DNA of 56,141 bases from Calcarisporiella thermophila CBS 279.70 (taxonomy: Eukaryota > Calcarisporiellomycota), in the NCBI RefSeq assembly GCF_041956535.1, contig NW_027192228.1, forward strand, positions 1 to 56,141, given 5' to 3'. Numbering within the stretch: the first letter of the stretch is position 1; the number at the start of each line of letters is the position of its first letter. Below are positions 20,808 through 33,262 of this stretch, piece after piece. The notes beneath the pieces were generated by a model, which worked only from the letters and a program-made list of their open reading frames with translations, was not told the DNA's origin and ran no database searches. A program made the position numbers and the translations under genes.

Positions 20808-22934
20808 CTTTAAATAGATAAGGAGAGGAAGAAATCAAGGGAAGCTTGTGAATGATTTTCTCTTTTTTTTTTTTCTGCAAACCGACAGGTATTTATACGC
20901 AAAGAAGGGAAAGGAGGCAAAGTTCGCTTGGCTAGAAGTATGAAGTTTGCAGAACTGTGGCTCTACCATAAAAATGAGTATAATACACTTATAATTATAC
21001 ACTGAGGTACAAAATTAGTTCCAAAAATATACGATAATGGTTAGTTAATACCCTGGTTTTCATCAAAACCCAAAGACAAACACATTCCATTCGTCAGAAC
21101 AATATTAATTGTTATAGACGGCTCATATTGTGAAACAATATTAATCTAATTTCACAATTGGATATACCGCCACAAAATACAAGCCGCACCACACTTCAAG
21201 CCGGCACTTAACCGAATTGTTAATAAACGCCACAGCCATATGCTTGGGTTAGGATGAATTCTCACCTCAAAACTAAATAAGAGACAATAGCTTGAATTCT
21301 TGTATTTATGATATATATATTTATGATAGTTTTGTCAATGCATATTCATACTAAGATATTTATAGAAAGAGCGGATCTCTAGGGATTCTTTTATGCTTCA
21401 ACTTTTCATCGGAAAAATGGTTGCTAATTGGCAACTACTCCGATATTCTTTCTAAGGGAATTGTAGTACAACTGCTTGAGCACGTTGGAAACTAGAATAA
21501 CTTTCGGTAAATCTTTATGGATACCGTGAGAATGGTTAGTTTCAACTCTTACGTCAATAACTAAATTATCATTTACAGACAAAAAGGAAAGCCTCTCCAA
21601 TCAATGTCAAGCTTGGCAATAAGTTATACAAAGATGAGCTGTTAGCAAGTTCCCATTTCACTGGTTAAGCTATAAAATTAAGTTGCTCTTTACCATTTTC
21701 TTTTTGTGCCAGTCGAGACAACTCTTGGTTACTCTTATAGGTTAACCCAGAACTGGGTTAACTATATACCGAAGTAGAATTCAAATTTTATTGATAATTC
21801 TTACTTTTTTACGAGAATATCTGGAATTGCGGGTTTACAGGTTTATGCCTTGAGTACAATCCTAAATCCTTTCCAAGTACAATATGCATTTATTTTATCA
21901 ACCTTCTGAATATGACCAGGTAAGCCTATTGATCATATTCCCCTATGTATACGATTAATTATCAAGCTTCCAAGTACAAAATATTGGTAGTAATTATTCA
22001 AAGCGTGCCACTTATTTCAACTGTTAACTATTTTATTGGCAATTCACTTACTTATTATGGGGTTAAGCACGAATGAGAATAATAGTGAAGTCAGCTGAGA
22101 GAGGATCTGAATTGCTGTAAATCAAGAAGAAAATCTGCGAACTTATCGAGCATTGTTTTATGTCTACAGCAAATAGGATTCTCTACATTCATTCAAGGCG
22201 ACCCTTGTACTTCTATGCAACATGAATTTTAAAGTAACAAGGACATTAAATATACGACTCGTAATAAAGCTTATTCAAGATTTTGCGATAATAATCGCAG
22301 GAGAGTCGGCAGGAAGCCGAGTTCAGAACTGGTCCCCTATATCCCTGGGAAATATCTTGGTAATAGTTGAAGAAAATCGCTTACAAGACGCGATAATATT
22401 TAGGCGTAGGGAACTAAACGCTCTCTGATCAATGGTAAAATTTCAAGTCAATTAATAATGAGTATAGGTGTAGTATAATTGCTCTACAACTTTATTAATA
22501 TAAGAGTATTAAACACTTGATAAATAATCACGTCATGTAAGTCTTTAACACTTCAACTGCTACTGCAACGGGAGGATAACGAGCATTTATGGCTATACTG
22601 CAGGTTTATCTTAGTTTCTGCGAATGTGTATAAAGCATTTAAGAGTTTTGGATCTCATTAAAACTAGTAATTTCAACTAGATATTATATTGACCAAAGCA
22701 CATGTACAATATTATTATATTTATATAATCTAGATGCGCCTTTCTTTTTCAAGCTACTGCTCAACTTTTCCAAGAAAAAATCTAGATTCTTCAAAAATTC
22801 TGGCGGAATCAAATAGAGGTATTCACAAGAGTTGTGCCAGATTATTCTCTTGAAGTCTTTTCATTTCAAATACAACTGTCATATTTATTAACTACACATG
22901 CCTTTGTGAAGCATTACAAAGCATTTCTACCCGA
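20808..22934. other. Gene-poor region
   Basis: About 2.1 kb without a supported gene. A TATA-like ATTTATAC at about 20890 and a GTGGCTC string at 20957 may belong to the NlpC/P60 promoter. Inverted repeats occur near 21128-21159 and at 21741-21762. A 68-codon frame near 22222 has no features and is not accepted. Confidence 0.45.
21741..21762. repeat. 10-bp palindrome
   Basis: GTTAACCCAG and CTGGGTTAAC flank a 2-nt AA centre. It could be a hairpin or a dimeric protein site; it is far from any gene start. Confidence 0.6.
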
Positions 22935-23215
22935 CTATTTAACCTCATTATCATACTCAGACGTCGCCTAACCTCATCTTATAGGTGCTCAATAGGATTA
23001 ATATTGGTGGTTGCGAAGACCGGCGAAGTTTCTCTATCTTAGTATTCTTCAAAGCCTCGTTCTTTCAGATACACTTTATGTCTTAGACCATATTCGTGTT
23101 AAAGTATAATCTCTTTCTCGATGAAGTTCATACGAAATTCTCATATTATCTTCAAGGGTTTGTGCAGTAGGCTTTGCACCGAGTCCTCTGTGAATGTGGC
23201 CAAAAAGCCTGATTC
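22935..23215 (-). mobile_element. Tc1/mariner transposase relic, minus strand
   Basis: Reading the minus strand, broken frames give the DDE-region tail NINPIEHL, then a stop (TAA at 22981-22979, where the family has Trp), then DEVRRRLSM. Upstream traces include QTLEDNM and EYGLRHK in shifted frames. This is the C-terminal part of a Tc1-like transposase. Stops and frameshifts make it dead. No convincing terminal inverted repeats were identified, so its borders are approximate. Confidence 0.72.
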
Positions 23216-23409
23216 TTAGCCGTCTCTGTCACAGGTAATCATGCTAAATAGAAATATTAATGAATGATAGATGTTATCCACTGGAGATAACAATTCTTCT
23301 AAGATTCTTTCAAAAAAGTAGAGGCTTAAAATAAGGTGATTACTTACATTTATCATAGTTGCGAGAATGAATAATGATACGCCATCCGCAATCGAAGATT
23401 GAACAAAGA

Positions 23410-23830
23410 GGTGAGACCTCAAGGAAATGAGATTGGATGACTTCGCATGTGATCACATTATCAAGCCACACAGTAGATGGCCTTCGCACTGATCTTCATT
23501 TGCAATTCATTGCTCAAGTATTAAATATCTCAGCAATTCTGATATTATGATTCTGCACGATAACGACCCTAAGCATAAAGCCAAACTGATAGATCGAGGG
23601 CAGAAAGCCAACCAGATTGAAGTATTAACCCGGCAATCACAGTCTCCCGATCTTAATCCGATAGAGCATTTATAAAATTAAGTAAAGGGGCACCTGGAAA
23701 ATGTGTCTTATTCCCGCTGTATTTGGATGCCTTGGAAAAAGTAAACTCCATCTAGGAGCCCATCACGATTGCTGGAGCAGTTCAAGATGCTAATAAGATT
23801 AAAGGAAGTTGCACCGGCTGGTAGCAGCGG
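23410..23830 (+). mobile_element. Tc1/mariner transposase relic, plus strand
   Basis: [11 protein letters not shown] (second catalytic Asp context) followed 25 residues later by [13 protein letters not shown] (third catalytic residue context) is diagnostic of Tc1/mariner DDE transposases. The codon after IEHL is TAA (23673-23675), again in place of the conserved Trp, and another stop follows two codons later. It points away from the minus-strand relic beside it, so the two lie head to head. Non-functional. Confidence 0.82.
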
Positions 23831-24896
23831 GATAGCTTATATATGTTAAATCACATTCCATCAATAACTAAACTCTTAAAAAAGGTAATACCCCCGAAAT
23901 CTCCGAAAATTTCGATATAAAATGAAGCATTTCCTTATTATAGGGGGAATAGATTTATATGAGTCGGGTTATACTGTATATAATCATATAGTGCATCGGA
24001 ACTTTCTACGAAGTAATAGTATTAAATGATGACTATTATGGTGATGGTAATCCATATTCTCCTTTATCTCCAATTTCAATATGAACTGAAGAGTAAATTA
24101 CCCGTCGAAACGCCAGAGTTTAAGAAAATTTTCGACTTTGCGCCCTTGAGAGGCTCTATAGGCTCACTGGATATTGAATATAGTTCGAATTACACAGTGT
24201 GACTAATCGTGTCTGCGAAATTTACCCCAGCATTATGAAGCCATGGGCGGTTTCGGACACTCGGAATGGGGCGGCTAATAGGTCTGTTCAAAAAGACTAC
24301 AATAGAAATGTAAAATAAATTGCACAGAAAGAGGTATATGGTGAAGAGAAAGAAAGAATAGGTTATCAATGCTTTGACAAGCTCTGATTATTTCGACAAA
24401 AACTTCAGTATTCTATCAATATACAGATATGAATGGATTATGATATTAAAATGATATCCAGCTACAAAGCTATTTTGGTAAAAAGCTTTATTGTAAGTGA
24501 GTCCTACCAAATGCTTCCCGAATCCTTCCTCGAAAAAAACCCTCTTTCTGTTTCTCTCAATTCATGAAAAAGAAGTTGTCGAGATCATATGAGTGAGTTA
24601 AAGGTGGGATATCATACAATATTATAGCAAGTTATCTCGCATTTTCATAAAGAGCTATTATGGAATTAGTTATATCATGATCTTTGAAATTCCTATTAAC
24701 TCCTTGGCTATTTCTCACGCTTGATAAATTACCTCGGAGAGGCTTCCACACTATAGGTCCCGGAGTTATGATATCGTGACGAATTGGACGTGTCATACTT
24801 CTAATTACTAATAACTGTGGATAAACCCTATCTGGAATAACATATATATAGCTCGCCACGTTAGGTTTAGTGATTAGTACTCAGAAACAATCGATA
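23831..24896. other. Intergenic region
   Basis: About 1 kb without supported genes between the transposon relic and the GST. It may include the far end of the element, but no clear terminal repeat or target-site duplication was found. Confidence 0.4.
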
Positions 24897-25778
24897 ATGA
24901 CGATTAAACTTTACGATCTAGTGGCCGTCAAAGGCGACACCACCACTCCACTTTCGCCTTTTTGCTTCCGAATTAAATGCATCCTTAAATTAAAGGTGAA
25001 TATTTCTTCGAGTTTTGTTTTGGAATGTACGCGCTTACACTTGGTTTTCTATAGGGATTGAAATATGAGGTGATTCCACTTACTTTTCTTGAAATAAAGG
25101 AAGTGATTCCGACAGTTTGGTAGGATCTTATTTAGCAATTATTCCGAAATTGGTTGTCTAATGTCCTGGCTTCCTTCCGCATTAATAGCGAGACTGACAG
25201 CCCCACAGTCCCGGTAATCGTTGATGGCGATGTTGTAGTGAGTGATAGCTACAAGATCGCACAATACCTGGAAGAGAAATACCCCGAGCCCAGCATCTTC
25301 CACGGTACTCCCGCAATTCACCGGGCCTTTGACCACTATACCCTGATAAACTTCCACATGAACTTTTATAAGCTTTCCGCTGCTAAGATTCCAAAGATTC
25401 TTGATAAAGAAAATGGTGAATATTTCGCTGAAAGCCGAAAGAAATATTTTGGCCCAATTGAGGAGTTGGAAAAGAGGCACGATGAATTTATCCCAGACTT
25501 GGAAAGAAATATTCCTATTTTCAGAGAGATGCTGCAGGAGTCTGGAAAGTTCCTTTCTGGAGATAAAGGTAATATTCATTCGATTCTGTTTTAATTGTGT
25601 AAGTCTGGGGTTATTTATGGGAATGTCATTCAAAATAGTGGGCTATGCCGACATTGTCCTAGCGGGCTGGTTCTTTACCTTCCGTAGAGTGAATCCCGAA
25701 GATTTTGAGCGCCATGTCGTTAGAAAAGATGACCCCATCCTTAGCAATTGGTTCGAAAGAATGTTGGAATTGCTTTAA
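24897..25778 (+). CDS. Glutathione S-transferase, fungal etherase-like, 4 exons
   Basis: Exons 24897-24995, 25055-25119, 25189-25568 and 25639-25778 give a closed frame of 227 aa. The N-terminal thioredoxin-like domain starts IKLYDLVAVKG, with SPFCFRIK at the GSH-site helix, then TVPVIVDGD (cis-Pro loop) and SDSYKIAQYLEEKYP (GSH-binding Ser). The C-terminal helical domain contains the N-capping-type YADIVLAGWFF and ends close to the expected length. The LYDLVAVKG opening and SPFC context are typical of the fungal etherase-like GST group, implicated in detoxification and breakdown of aromatic ethers. It should act in the cytosol. Neighbouring oxidoreductases make a detoxification theme plausible, but there is no evidence for an operon-like unit. 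Confidence 0.82.
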
Positions 25779-26043
25779 ATGTGCCCATTATATTCAGAAT
25801 ATCTTATTCGCAGTTAATCCTTTTTGATTATTTCAATAATACCATTCACAAAGTAAGTCTCCTTTTATATACCGTATTACGAGGATTATAGGAGTTGGCT
25901 GTAGCAGCCTATATTTCAAACTAAAATTTCTTTACAAATATATACAATTTCAACTGTGTAAAATATCAGAAAATAATGCACGAAAAAGAAATAACAGATG
26001 CAATTAAACAATTGTAAATTTCCAGTAGTAGCCAAACACAAAA

Positions 26044-27930
26044 TTAAGGTTTATTATCTTCTATTATCGTATCTGCTGCCTTCAAACCTATCATGTGAGT
26101 GAAGACTGCTGGGAAAAAGCCTGGGACTATAGGAAATGATGAGCCGTCAACCACTCTCAATTGCTTGACGCCTCTTACGCGGAATCTTCCATCCAACACG
26201 GCTAGAGGATCATCATCGGAGCCAATCTTGTTGGTACAGCAGGCATGATGACCAAACGTAGCTTTACGGACGTAATCTTGTAATGCTTCATCAGTTTCCA
26301 CATCGCTACCTGGTCGCACCTCTTCGAAAACCTTGTTTGAAATTGATTTGCGTAGCAGTTTGATTTGCTTCACCAAATCGTCTATTTCTTTTTCTCCATT
26401 CTCCTCAAAATACCTGAAATTGATGTAAGGCACATCGTATGGATCCGAAGTCTTCAGCTTTACAATCCCATTAAAAGTAGGAAATGCCTTGAGACTAACC
26501 CGACTAATGGCATTGAAGTCGCCTCCAATGTCATCAGTCATTCCTTGATAGAATTTGAAGAAATTACCGAACGTGGAGTAGACTAAAAAATCAGGGGTAG
26601 GTAAACTTGGATCCGATTTTCGCATCCAAGCAGAAACTATTCCGTTGATTGAATAAACGCCTTGATGCTTTTTGGAGTAATCACGGTAACAAGCATCATC
26701 CATTGAAGCTTGCAGGGTACAATTTCCTGCATCTAACAAGGGCGTCTTGGGCTTGTAAACGTACGAAAGTTCGTGGTGATCTTGTAGATTTTGCCCTACG
26801 CCTTTCAAATCCACTATCGGGGTAATGCCCATGGACTCCAAATGCTGTTTGTCTCCAATACCGCTGAGCATGAGTAACTGTGGTGAATTATATACCCCTG
26901 CCGAAATAATGACTTCTCGACGTGCCTTCACGATGCCGCGGATTGCTTTAGCCCGATTTTGAGGGGAGGAGAGAGGGCTTGCCTTGTAAAGGTATGCACC
27001 TTTTCGATATTCCACGCCTCTTGCAACCTGGTCCTTATCAATTAGGATTCGAGTGGCGAGTGTATTGGTCCAAATATGGAAGTTTGAATACCTCTTGGCT
27101 GTATCGAGAATATAGCCTACATAATCGCCTCGCTGGCCGGTTTTAGGGTCCACATTCATGGGGGTAAAGCACTTAGCCTCTACGTCGGTTGCAAGCTTGC
27201 CTCGATGATAACCGTTGATATCGTAAAAAGGGTTGCCAATTAGATTGGTCATTGAAAATATGGATCGTATCTTCTGAAAGAGCGATCCTTTCGTCGTTTT
27301 CACACTCGAAGAGCCCAGGTTAAAAGGGTTAAGGTAACTAGTTGCGAACCATCCATCAAATCCATGGGCTTTTTTATCAACAAACGAAGCGTAGCTTTTT
27401 TCCATTCGCTTGAAATATTCTCGCATGGCGGGTTCTTTGAAGCTTTCGTCGCCGGTCACCTCTACCAGCTTATCGAAATCCTCTTGTTTAGGATAAACGG
27501 CTATCATCCCATTATGAATACTGCAGCCGCCTAGTGCCCCTACCCGCGGGTAAAACGTCTCGCCTTGGTATTGAGTTGTTTCTTCTGCGTATATTTTTGG
27601 GAAGAATGAGAACGAGATTTTAGGATCTTCCACAGCTCGTAAAAATAACAACGGTGTGGAGGTGAAGTTGCTGACATGCATTGGGCCTGCCTCCATCAAC
27701 AACACAGATTGGCCTCTTTTGGCCAACTCTACCGCGAGTACTCCTCCAGCAGAACCTCCGCCCACCACCACATAGTCATACTCTGTTGAACCATCGTAGT
27801 TTATGGATCCCTCCCATACTTGAGAGTATACTTGTGTGCAGAATAATATTAGGGGACAAAGTGTCTGCAAAGCCAGTATCATCATTATAAGAGTTGATAA
27901 AAGTTTGCGTAAAAGCGAAGATAATATCAT
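26044..27930 (-). CDS. GMC oxidoreductase (FAD-dependent), membrane-anchored or secreted
   Basis: Intronless frame of 628 aa, the usual length for the family. A hydrophobic N-terminus (about residues 9-36) is a signal peptide or anchor. The FAD Rossmann motif VVVGGGSAGGVLAVELAKRG begins near residue 54. GMC signature 1 is seen as GALGGCSIHNG and signature 2 as GVYNSPQLLMLSGIG. The active-site His is in FGHHACCTNKIG. The C-terminal DGSSFPIVPGFFPAVFTHMIG carries a second His in place of the Asn found in many members. Such enzymes oxidise alcohols, sugars or aryl alcohols and may release H2O2 (AOX, glucose oxidase, choline dehydrogenase relatives). The substrate cannot be predicted. Absence of introns contrasts with most neighbours. 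Confidence 0.88.
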   Translation of the reverse strand: MILSSLLRKLLSTLIMMILALQTLCPLILFCTQVYSQVWEGSINYDGSTEYDYVVVGGGSAGGVLAVELAKRGQSVLLMEAGPMHVSNFTSTPLLFLRAVEDPKISFSFFPKIYAEETTQYQGETFYPRVGALGGCSIHNGMIAVYPKQEDFDKLVEVTGDESFKEPAMREYFKRMEKSYASFVDKKAHGFDGWFATSYLNPFNLGSSSVKTTKGSLFQKIRSIFSMTNLIGNPFYDINGYHRGKLATDVEAKCFTPMNVDPKTGQRGDYVGYILDTAKRYSNFHIWTNTLATRILIDKDQVARGVEYRKGAYLYKASPLSSPQNRAKAIRGIVKARREVIISAGVYNSPQLLMLSGIGDKQHLESMGITPIVDLKGVGQNLQDHHELSYVYKPKTPLLDAGNCTLQASMDDACYRDYSKKHQGVYSINGIVSAWMRKSDPSLPTPDFLVYSTFGNFFKFYQGMTDDIGGDFNAISRVSLKAFPTFNGIVKLKTSDPYDVPYINFRYFEENGEKEIDDLVKQIKLLRKSISNKVFEEVRPGSDVETDEALQDYVRKATFGHHACCTNKIGSDDDPLAVLDGRFRVRGVKQLRVVDGSSFPIVPGFFPAVFTHMIGLKAADTIIEDNKP

Positions 27931-30175
27931 AGCATATTTTTCTTCAACATTTCCGGGGATGAAATAGAAAACCCAGGGTCTCTACTAAAACAATTTGAAG
28001 ATCGTCGTATACCACATTTGTAAATTAGTTCATTGACCAAATCATATAGAGTATGCATATACTATTGAGTTGAATATTATGTAAGATGAACCTTCGCTAA
28101 ACTGTCTTGGTCTTTCCACATATCCAGCCTGATTTATGGAATATCAATGTGGTCAATATATTGCTGCCTAACTGGATATTAAAATGTGAATCTCATTTAA
28201 ACAACCCTAGATTAATATCAAGAAATCTCATATATATTGGTAAATGCAAGATTTTTAATGTTGCACTGCCGACCCCGACTTTTTCCACAAATTGCATACA
28301 AACATTTTCATCCCCAAAATGTATTTTATTTTAAACTGTTTACCTTTGCGTCGAATAATTTATGCATCCATAATCCATAGAGAAATCCCTTGGCCTTAGA
28401 TATCTTAAACCCAGCTAAAATCGACAATAGGGAAAATATGGAAGAGAAAGAAATTTAAAAAATGGTATAAACACCTTAATTAAAGGGTATATCCAATTTT
28501 AAACACTAGTTTCTTCGTTCTCGATTGTCAGTGCGCCATATCATTGTATAGAAAGGAGCTAATTATAAGACAAGAGTATAGATTGATTTTAAGCTTAATC
28601 TTTTAATCTCGAGGTAAAGCGTTTTGCACTGTCCTACTTTTCTTGGCTTGCCCGCATTTTCTCCTTCCTCTATTATGATATAGAGTAGTGAAAAACTGGC
28701 TACTCTCTCCCGGTATTTCGGTAAGAATCAAAATGATTGGTGATTTGCTAATAGCGTTGGCCTAGCTATATAGTAGCGATTCACTCAAAGTGTTCCATCG
28801 AGAAAGCTTTGGAAATATATGCGATGACTTGTCAAACACAAAACGGTAATAATTCCAGGGAAACATGGGCTAAATAGTAGAATTTGTCAACATTTGTGGG
28901 GATAGGACAGATGTATTAGATGAAGTCATAATATCATCAAGAGGTGGACTGATACAATCACCTACCTTGGATAAAATCCAACGTAGATTCCCAGGACCAT
29001 ACACGTGATTCATACACTCTAAAACAACATTAGCTAGTAGTCATGACCCCACAAATAGATTTCCATGGTAATACAGCACCACGTTTTGTAAGTTACATAA
29101 TTTTGGAAAAGGTTGAACTCTTCTTTTCAAAAAGTACGCTAATTCACCGTCAATATCACCTAATATCCTGACAATTTGTCAGATTAAAATAAGGTTTTCT
29201 ATAGCTTATTAGCCTTTTTCTTGTTTCCGTGAAGCTATTCGAATCTCTTGTATGTGTCCTGTCCCCCTCTGCGTAGTTACATGTACGCATGGCCATTGTT
29301 TTATAGAGCACTATAGATACGTTAACGAACGTTAATAATAAATTCAATCAAGATTGAAATTTATCAGGCTATTCTTTTTTCTCTGAAGCCTAGCCCATAT
29401 AGGTAATACACTCAGTGCATTTTTCCTAAATCAAGATCATGGACGCAGCAAGCGTATTGCTCTATCTGATTTTAAAAATAATATAGTTGCACAAACTTCC
29501 TATCACAATGGTTTGAAGAATGTAGTTTGATATGACTAGAGAACCTTATGCTCTCTCATCCGCAATCAACTTCTTAGGGCCAGGAGTCTTAACACGCATG
29601 ACATAAACAAGCTCAAGTGGCTTACGGCTCGACGATTCCAGAAAATTAAAATAGTGTATACGGATACTCTCCCTGCACAGGGTGAAGGCAGCATTATGCA
29701 AGGAGAACGATCGGCCACCATTATGTAACCATCTAGTTGCTGTCATATACTTTTTACCACCATCATTTATAAAGACAAATTTTGAAATTATCTAATTCTA
29801 TTTTTGCTCGAGTAAAAGAGGGTTAAAGAAGGTTAAAATCGAAAAAATTCAATTTTTAACCTAATAATGCTGTGGATCTTGACTTATAATGTGCTGTAAC
29901 CTCAATTTGGTTTCTGCTGATCAACAAGAGAGCTACTCTAAACGATTTCTAATCGTGAACTATGGTCTTTCATCATCACAGTTTAAAAAAAAAAACATCA
30001 GAACTCTATTTGAATATACTTTAAATAATTCAACGACATGAGACTAGATATAAATAGATAGTTACAAATGAGTTGAATAACACACCTCAACTAAAGCCGT
30101 TTTTTAGCTCGACTTATACCCTTCCCCTCTTCCATTCCTTGATTATTGATTCTAGCTTCCCTTTCAAAAACCGGA
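27931..30175. other. Long intergenic region
   Basis: About 2.2 kb, AT-rich, between the divergently transcribed GMC and fungalysin genes. It should carry both promoters. Small frames near 28107, 29156 and 29546 have no signal peptide, domain or homology I can support. Confidence 0.45.
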
Positions 30176-32460
30176 ATGCGTCCTCTCATTAATACTATTC
30201 TGGTGGCGACCTTGTTCGCTTTAGCGGCTGCCGAACCAGCCGGTAACCGCCTGGATATCAAACCTATCGTGCCGGACCTCTTGAGCGTTCAAATCTATGA
30301 ATCCAATGGGGTACAGCTTCAGCAGTCAGAATCACAGGGTCTTCAAGGCAAAAGCCCTTTGGAAATTGCGCAGCAATTTGCGCGTGAAAAGCTAGCGGCC
30401 TCCGACTTCATAGTGAAGGATTCGTACAAAACTGATATTAACGGGGTGACACATGTGTATCTGAGACAGCTTGTTAATGGGCTCGAAGTGGTCAATGGCG
30501 ACATCAACGTCAATGTCGATGCCAATGGCAATATCATTTCCTATGGTAGCTCTTTCTTCCGCGGCAGGACCTCCAAGATTGGCACCGATTCTGCTCCCGC
30601 CAAGACCCTCACCCCCGTCGAGGCCTTGAAGGCGCTTGCAAGGCATATCAAGGTGGTGGAACCTCAATCGGACAAAATCCAAGTCGAAACGATCAATAAC
30701 ATTCAAGGAGAGCCGGAAACCGTGCTAAAGAACGTGCCTTTTGCAGTTCCAGGAAGCCAAGTCCCTGTTCGGTCTGCCTTGATTCAAACGGACAAGGGCC
30801 GGAAACTGGAGCCTGTCTGGATTCTTACTGTAGAGATGAACGAGAATTGGATCCAGAGTAGTGTCCATGCGAACACGGGTAAGGTACTTTCGCTCGTGGA
30901 CTGGGTGGCCGATGCAACCTACAATGTATTCCCCTTGGGCACCAATGATCCCAATGAGGGACCCCGAAAATTGGTTGTCGACCCTCACGACAAGATTGCC
31001 TCTCCTAATGGATGGCACGTCCAAGGTACTACTAACTACACTGTAACTATTGGCAACAACGCGTATGCGCAAGCAAATCTAAACGGCGACAGCAACTGGA
31101 GAGATAAACCGCGCCCCGACGGAGGCAAGAACCTAGTGTTTGACTTCCCACTGGACCTGACCAAGCATCCAAGAGAATATATTAATGCATCGGTCACTAA
31201 TTTGTTCTACTGGAATAATATCGTAAGTGATTCTCTCACCATATATATCAGCTCCTTTGTGACTTCAACCCAAATGTGGCTGAATTGTATTTCCTAATCC
31301 AACAGATCCACGACCTGTTCTATCGCTATGGATTCAACGAGGTAACTAAACCGCTGCCACTTCACATTTTCAACGGGGGGTTTCACTACTAAGCTACTCT
31401 ATTTGTAGGCTTCTGGCAACTTCCAAGAAGACAATGGTAACAAGGGGGGCAAGGGAGGTGATGCGGTAATTGCGAATGCTCAAGACGGATCTGGCACCAA
31501 CAATGCAAACTTTGCAACTCCTCCAGATGGTCAGCGCGGAAGAATGCGCATGTATATTTGGACTTCTAGCAACCCACCCAAGGATGGAGATTTGGAATCC
31601 GGCATCATTATTCATGAATATGCGCACGGTATCAGCAATCGTCTAACCGGTGGGCCGAGCAACGTAAACTGCCTCCCAGGAGGTGAGGCTGGAGGTAATG
31701 TTGAGGAAATTCAAAAACATTAGAGAAATTGCATTTTTCTCAGTTCATCTCGAACACTCATAGGTATGGGAGAGGGCTGGGGTGACTTCTTCGCCACCAT
31801 TTTGCGATTGAAGCCCAACCACAATCGCAACTCAGAATTTGGTATGGGCAACTATTCCGCAGGCAGAGGTATTCGAAAGTACCCTTACTCCACCAGCACA
31901 ACCACGAATCCTGAGACATATGGCACCATGAACAACTCCGGCTACAGTGGTGTGCATGCTAAAGGTGCTGTTTGGGCCAACATGCTATATGAAGGTATAT
32001 TTTATGCTCCGATTTTCCCTCTCATTACACACCTATGAACGCCCCGTTCCGCTTTATGCTGAATCTGAAGTGCTCATTCTATTCATATCCTTGATTTTGT
32101 TCTATAGTTTTCTGGAACATTGTAGACGCCCGTGGATTCACTCCTCAGTGGTACCCTCCGCAAACAACAGACCAAAACGAAATCAAGAAGTACATCCTCA
32201 GCCATGGTAACACCTTGATGCTGCAGATCGTCGTCGATGGCATGAAGCTTCAGCCATGCCGGCCCAACTTTATCACCGCGCGTGATGCCATCCTTCGCGC
32301 AGAGAAGCTCCTTACCAATGGAACCTACGAGTGCCACATTTGGCGCGGATTTGCTAAGCGAGGTCTCGGAGTAGACGCGAAACTCATCGAGGATAGTCCG
32401 AATGGGCCCGGAAGACGCCAGGAGAGCAAGAAGGTGCCTCCTCAGTGCGAAAGAGCATAA
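30176..32460 (+). CDS. Fungalysin, secreted M36 metalloprotease, 5 exons
   Basis: Exons 30176-31222, 31306-31341, 31409-31694, 31764-31994 and 32108-32460 splice in frame to about 650 aa. The ATG at 30176 starts directly at the signal peptide ([19 protein letters not shown]); no upstream ATG is in frame. A propeptide of FTP/inhibitor type follows (about residues 20-240, with [19 protein letters not shown]). The catalytic domain contains the zinc motif HEYAH in [17 protein letters not shown], spaced correctly from the third ligand Glu in [11 protein letters not shown]. The C-terminal part ends with [12 protein letters not shown]. The enzyme degrades extracellular protein (collagen, elastin, keratin, host chitinases in various fungi) and is made as a zymogen. 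Exon 2 is only 36 nt. The catalytic residues are intact. Confidence 0.93.
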
Positions 32461-33262
32461 GACGATCTTATCAAGGGGATAAATGTGGAACGATTGGCTG
32501 GGTCTATGTGAAAACAGCCGGAAAAAGAAATGAACTAAACTTAATGGAAATGTATTTTTAAACTAGCAAAAGTCTTGTGATCATGATGCACTGGATTGTT
32601 TGTTAAAACGAAGAAAATGTAATGAAGAGATAATGTAGTTGACAGCACCTCTCTACCTCCTTCTATCCTAATATACGAAATATGATAAGGTTTTGGCTCC
32701 CTAGAGTTCTTTTAACAGACTTCAAGAAGAATCTAGATAGACTGAGGAGAAATGCGTAGCAGAGACTACTAGTGCATATTCAAGCTACCCTCTCGCGATT
32801 AAATGTTTCTTACGAGTGAATAACGATTGTTAATTTGGCTAACCACATATCCAGCTTGCCGAACAACATCTTCGTGAAGAACCTCCCATTGGAAAAAATC
32901 CGATATTATTGCGGTCGGAAGATTATTACTGCAGCGCAAAGATACTCTATTGAAAGACTATCATTGGCACTTCAAGCAAATTGTATGGATCCGAAACTAT
33001 ACAGTATATAGGAAATTCCACTAGATAACTTGAAAAGCAAGCGATTACATTAAAAAAAAAGGCAGCGTTTTTCGTCAATTTCATCCAGGAAAAATAGTTA
33101 TATGAGTCAAAAATTAAATAAAATGATAAAGGAAAATTCAGTAATAAAAACAATAAACAATCATAGTTAAAATAATATAAAGAAAGAAAATGAAATAACA
33201 TGCAGGAAAGAAAAAAAAGCTTTATCCTTAATAAAAAAACGACAATTAAAAATAAAAAACCC
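32461..33262. other. Convergent intergenic region
   Basis: AT-rich spacer between the 3' ends of the fungalysin and ankyrin genes. A-rich tracts at 33050-33260 probably belong to the 3' region of the ankyrin gene. Confidence 0.5.

Noticed and set aside
22222-22428. 68-aa plus-strand frame near the transposon relics
   Set aside because: No similarity to transposase or any recognised family; short and compositionally ordinary.
29156-29347. Possible tRNA T-arm-like string (TTCGAATC) near 29238
   Set aside because: No acceptor stem or anticodon arm can be drawn around it on either strand.
29546-29746. 66-aa minus-strand frame with an ATG start
   Set aside because: No signal peptide, domain or neighbouring exon; judged chance.
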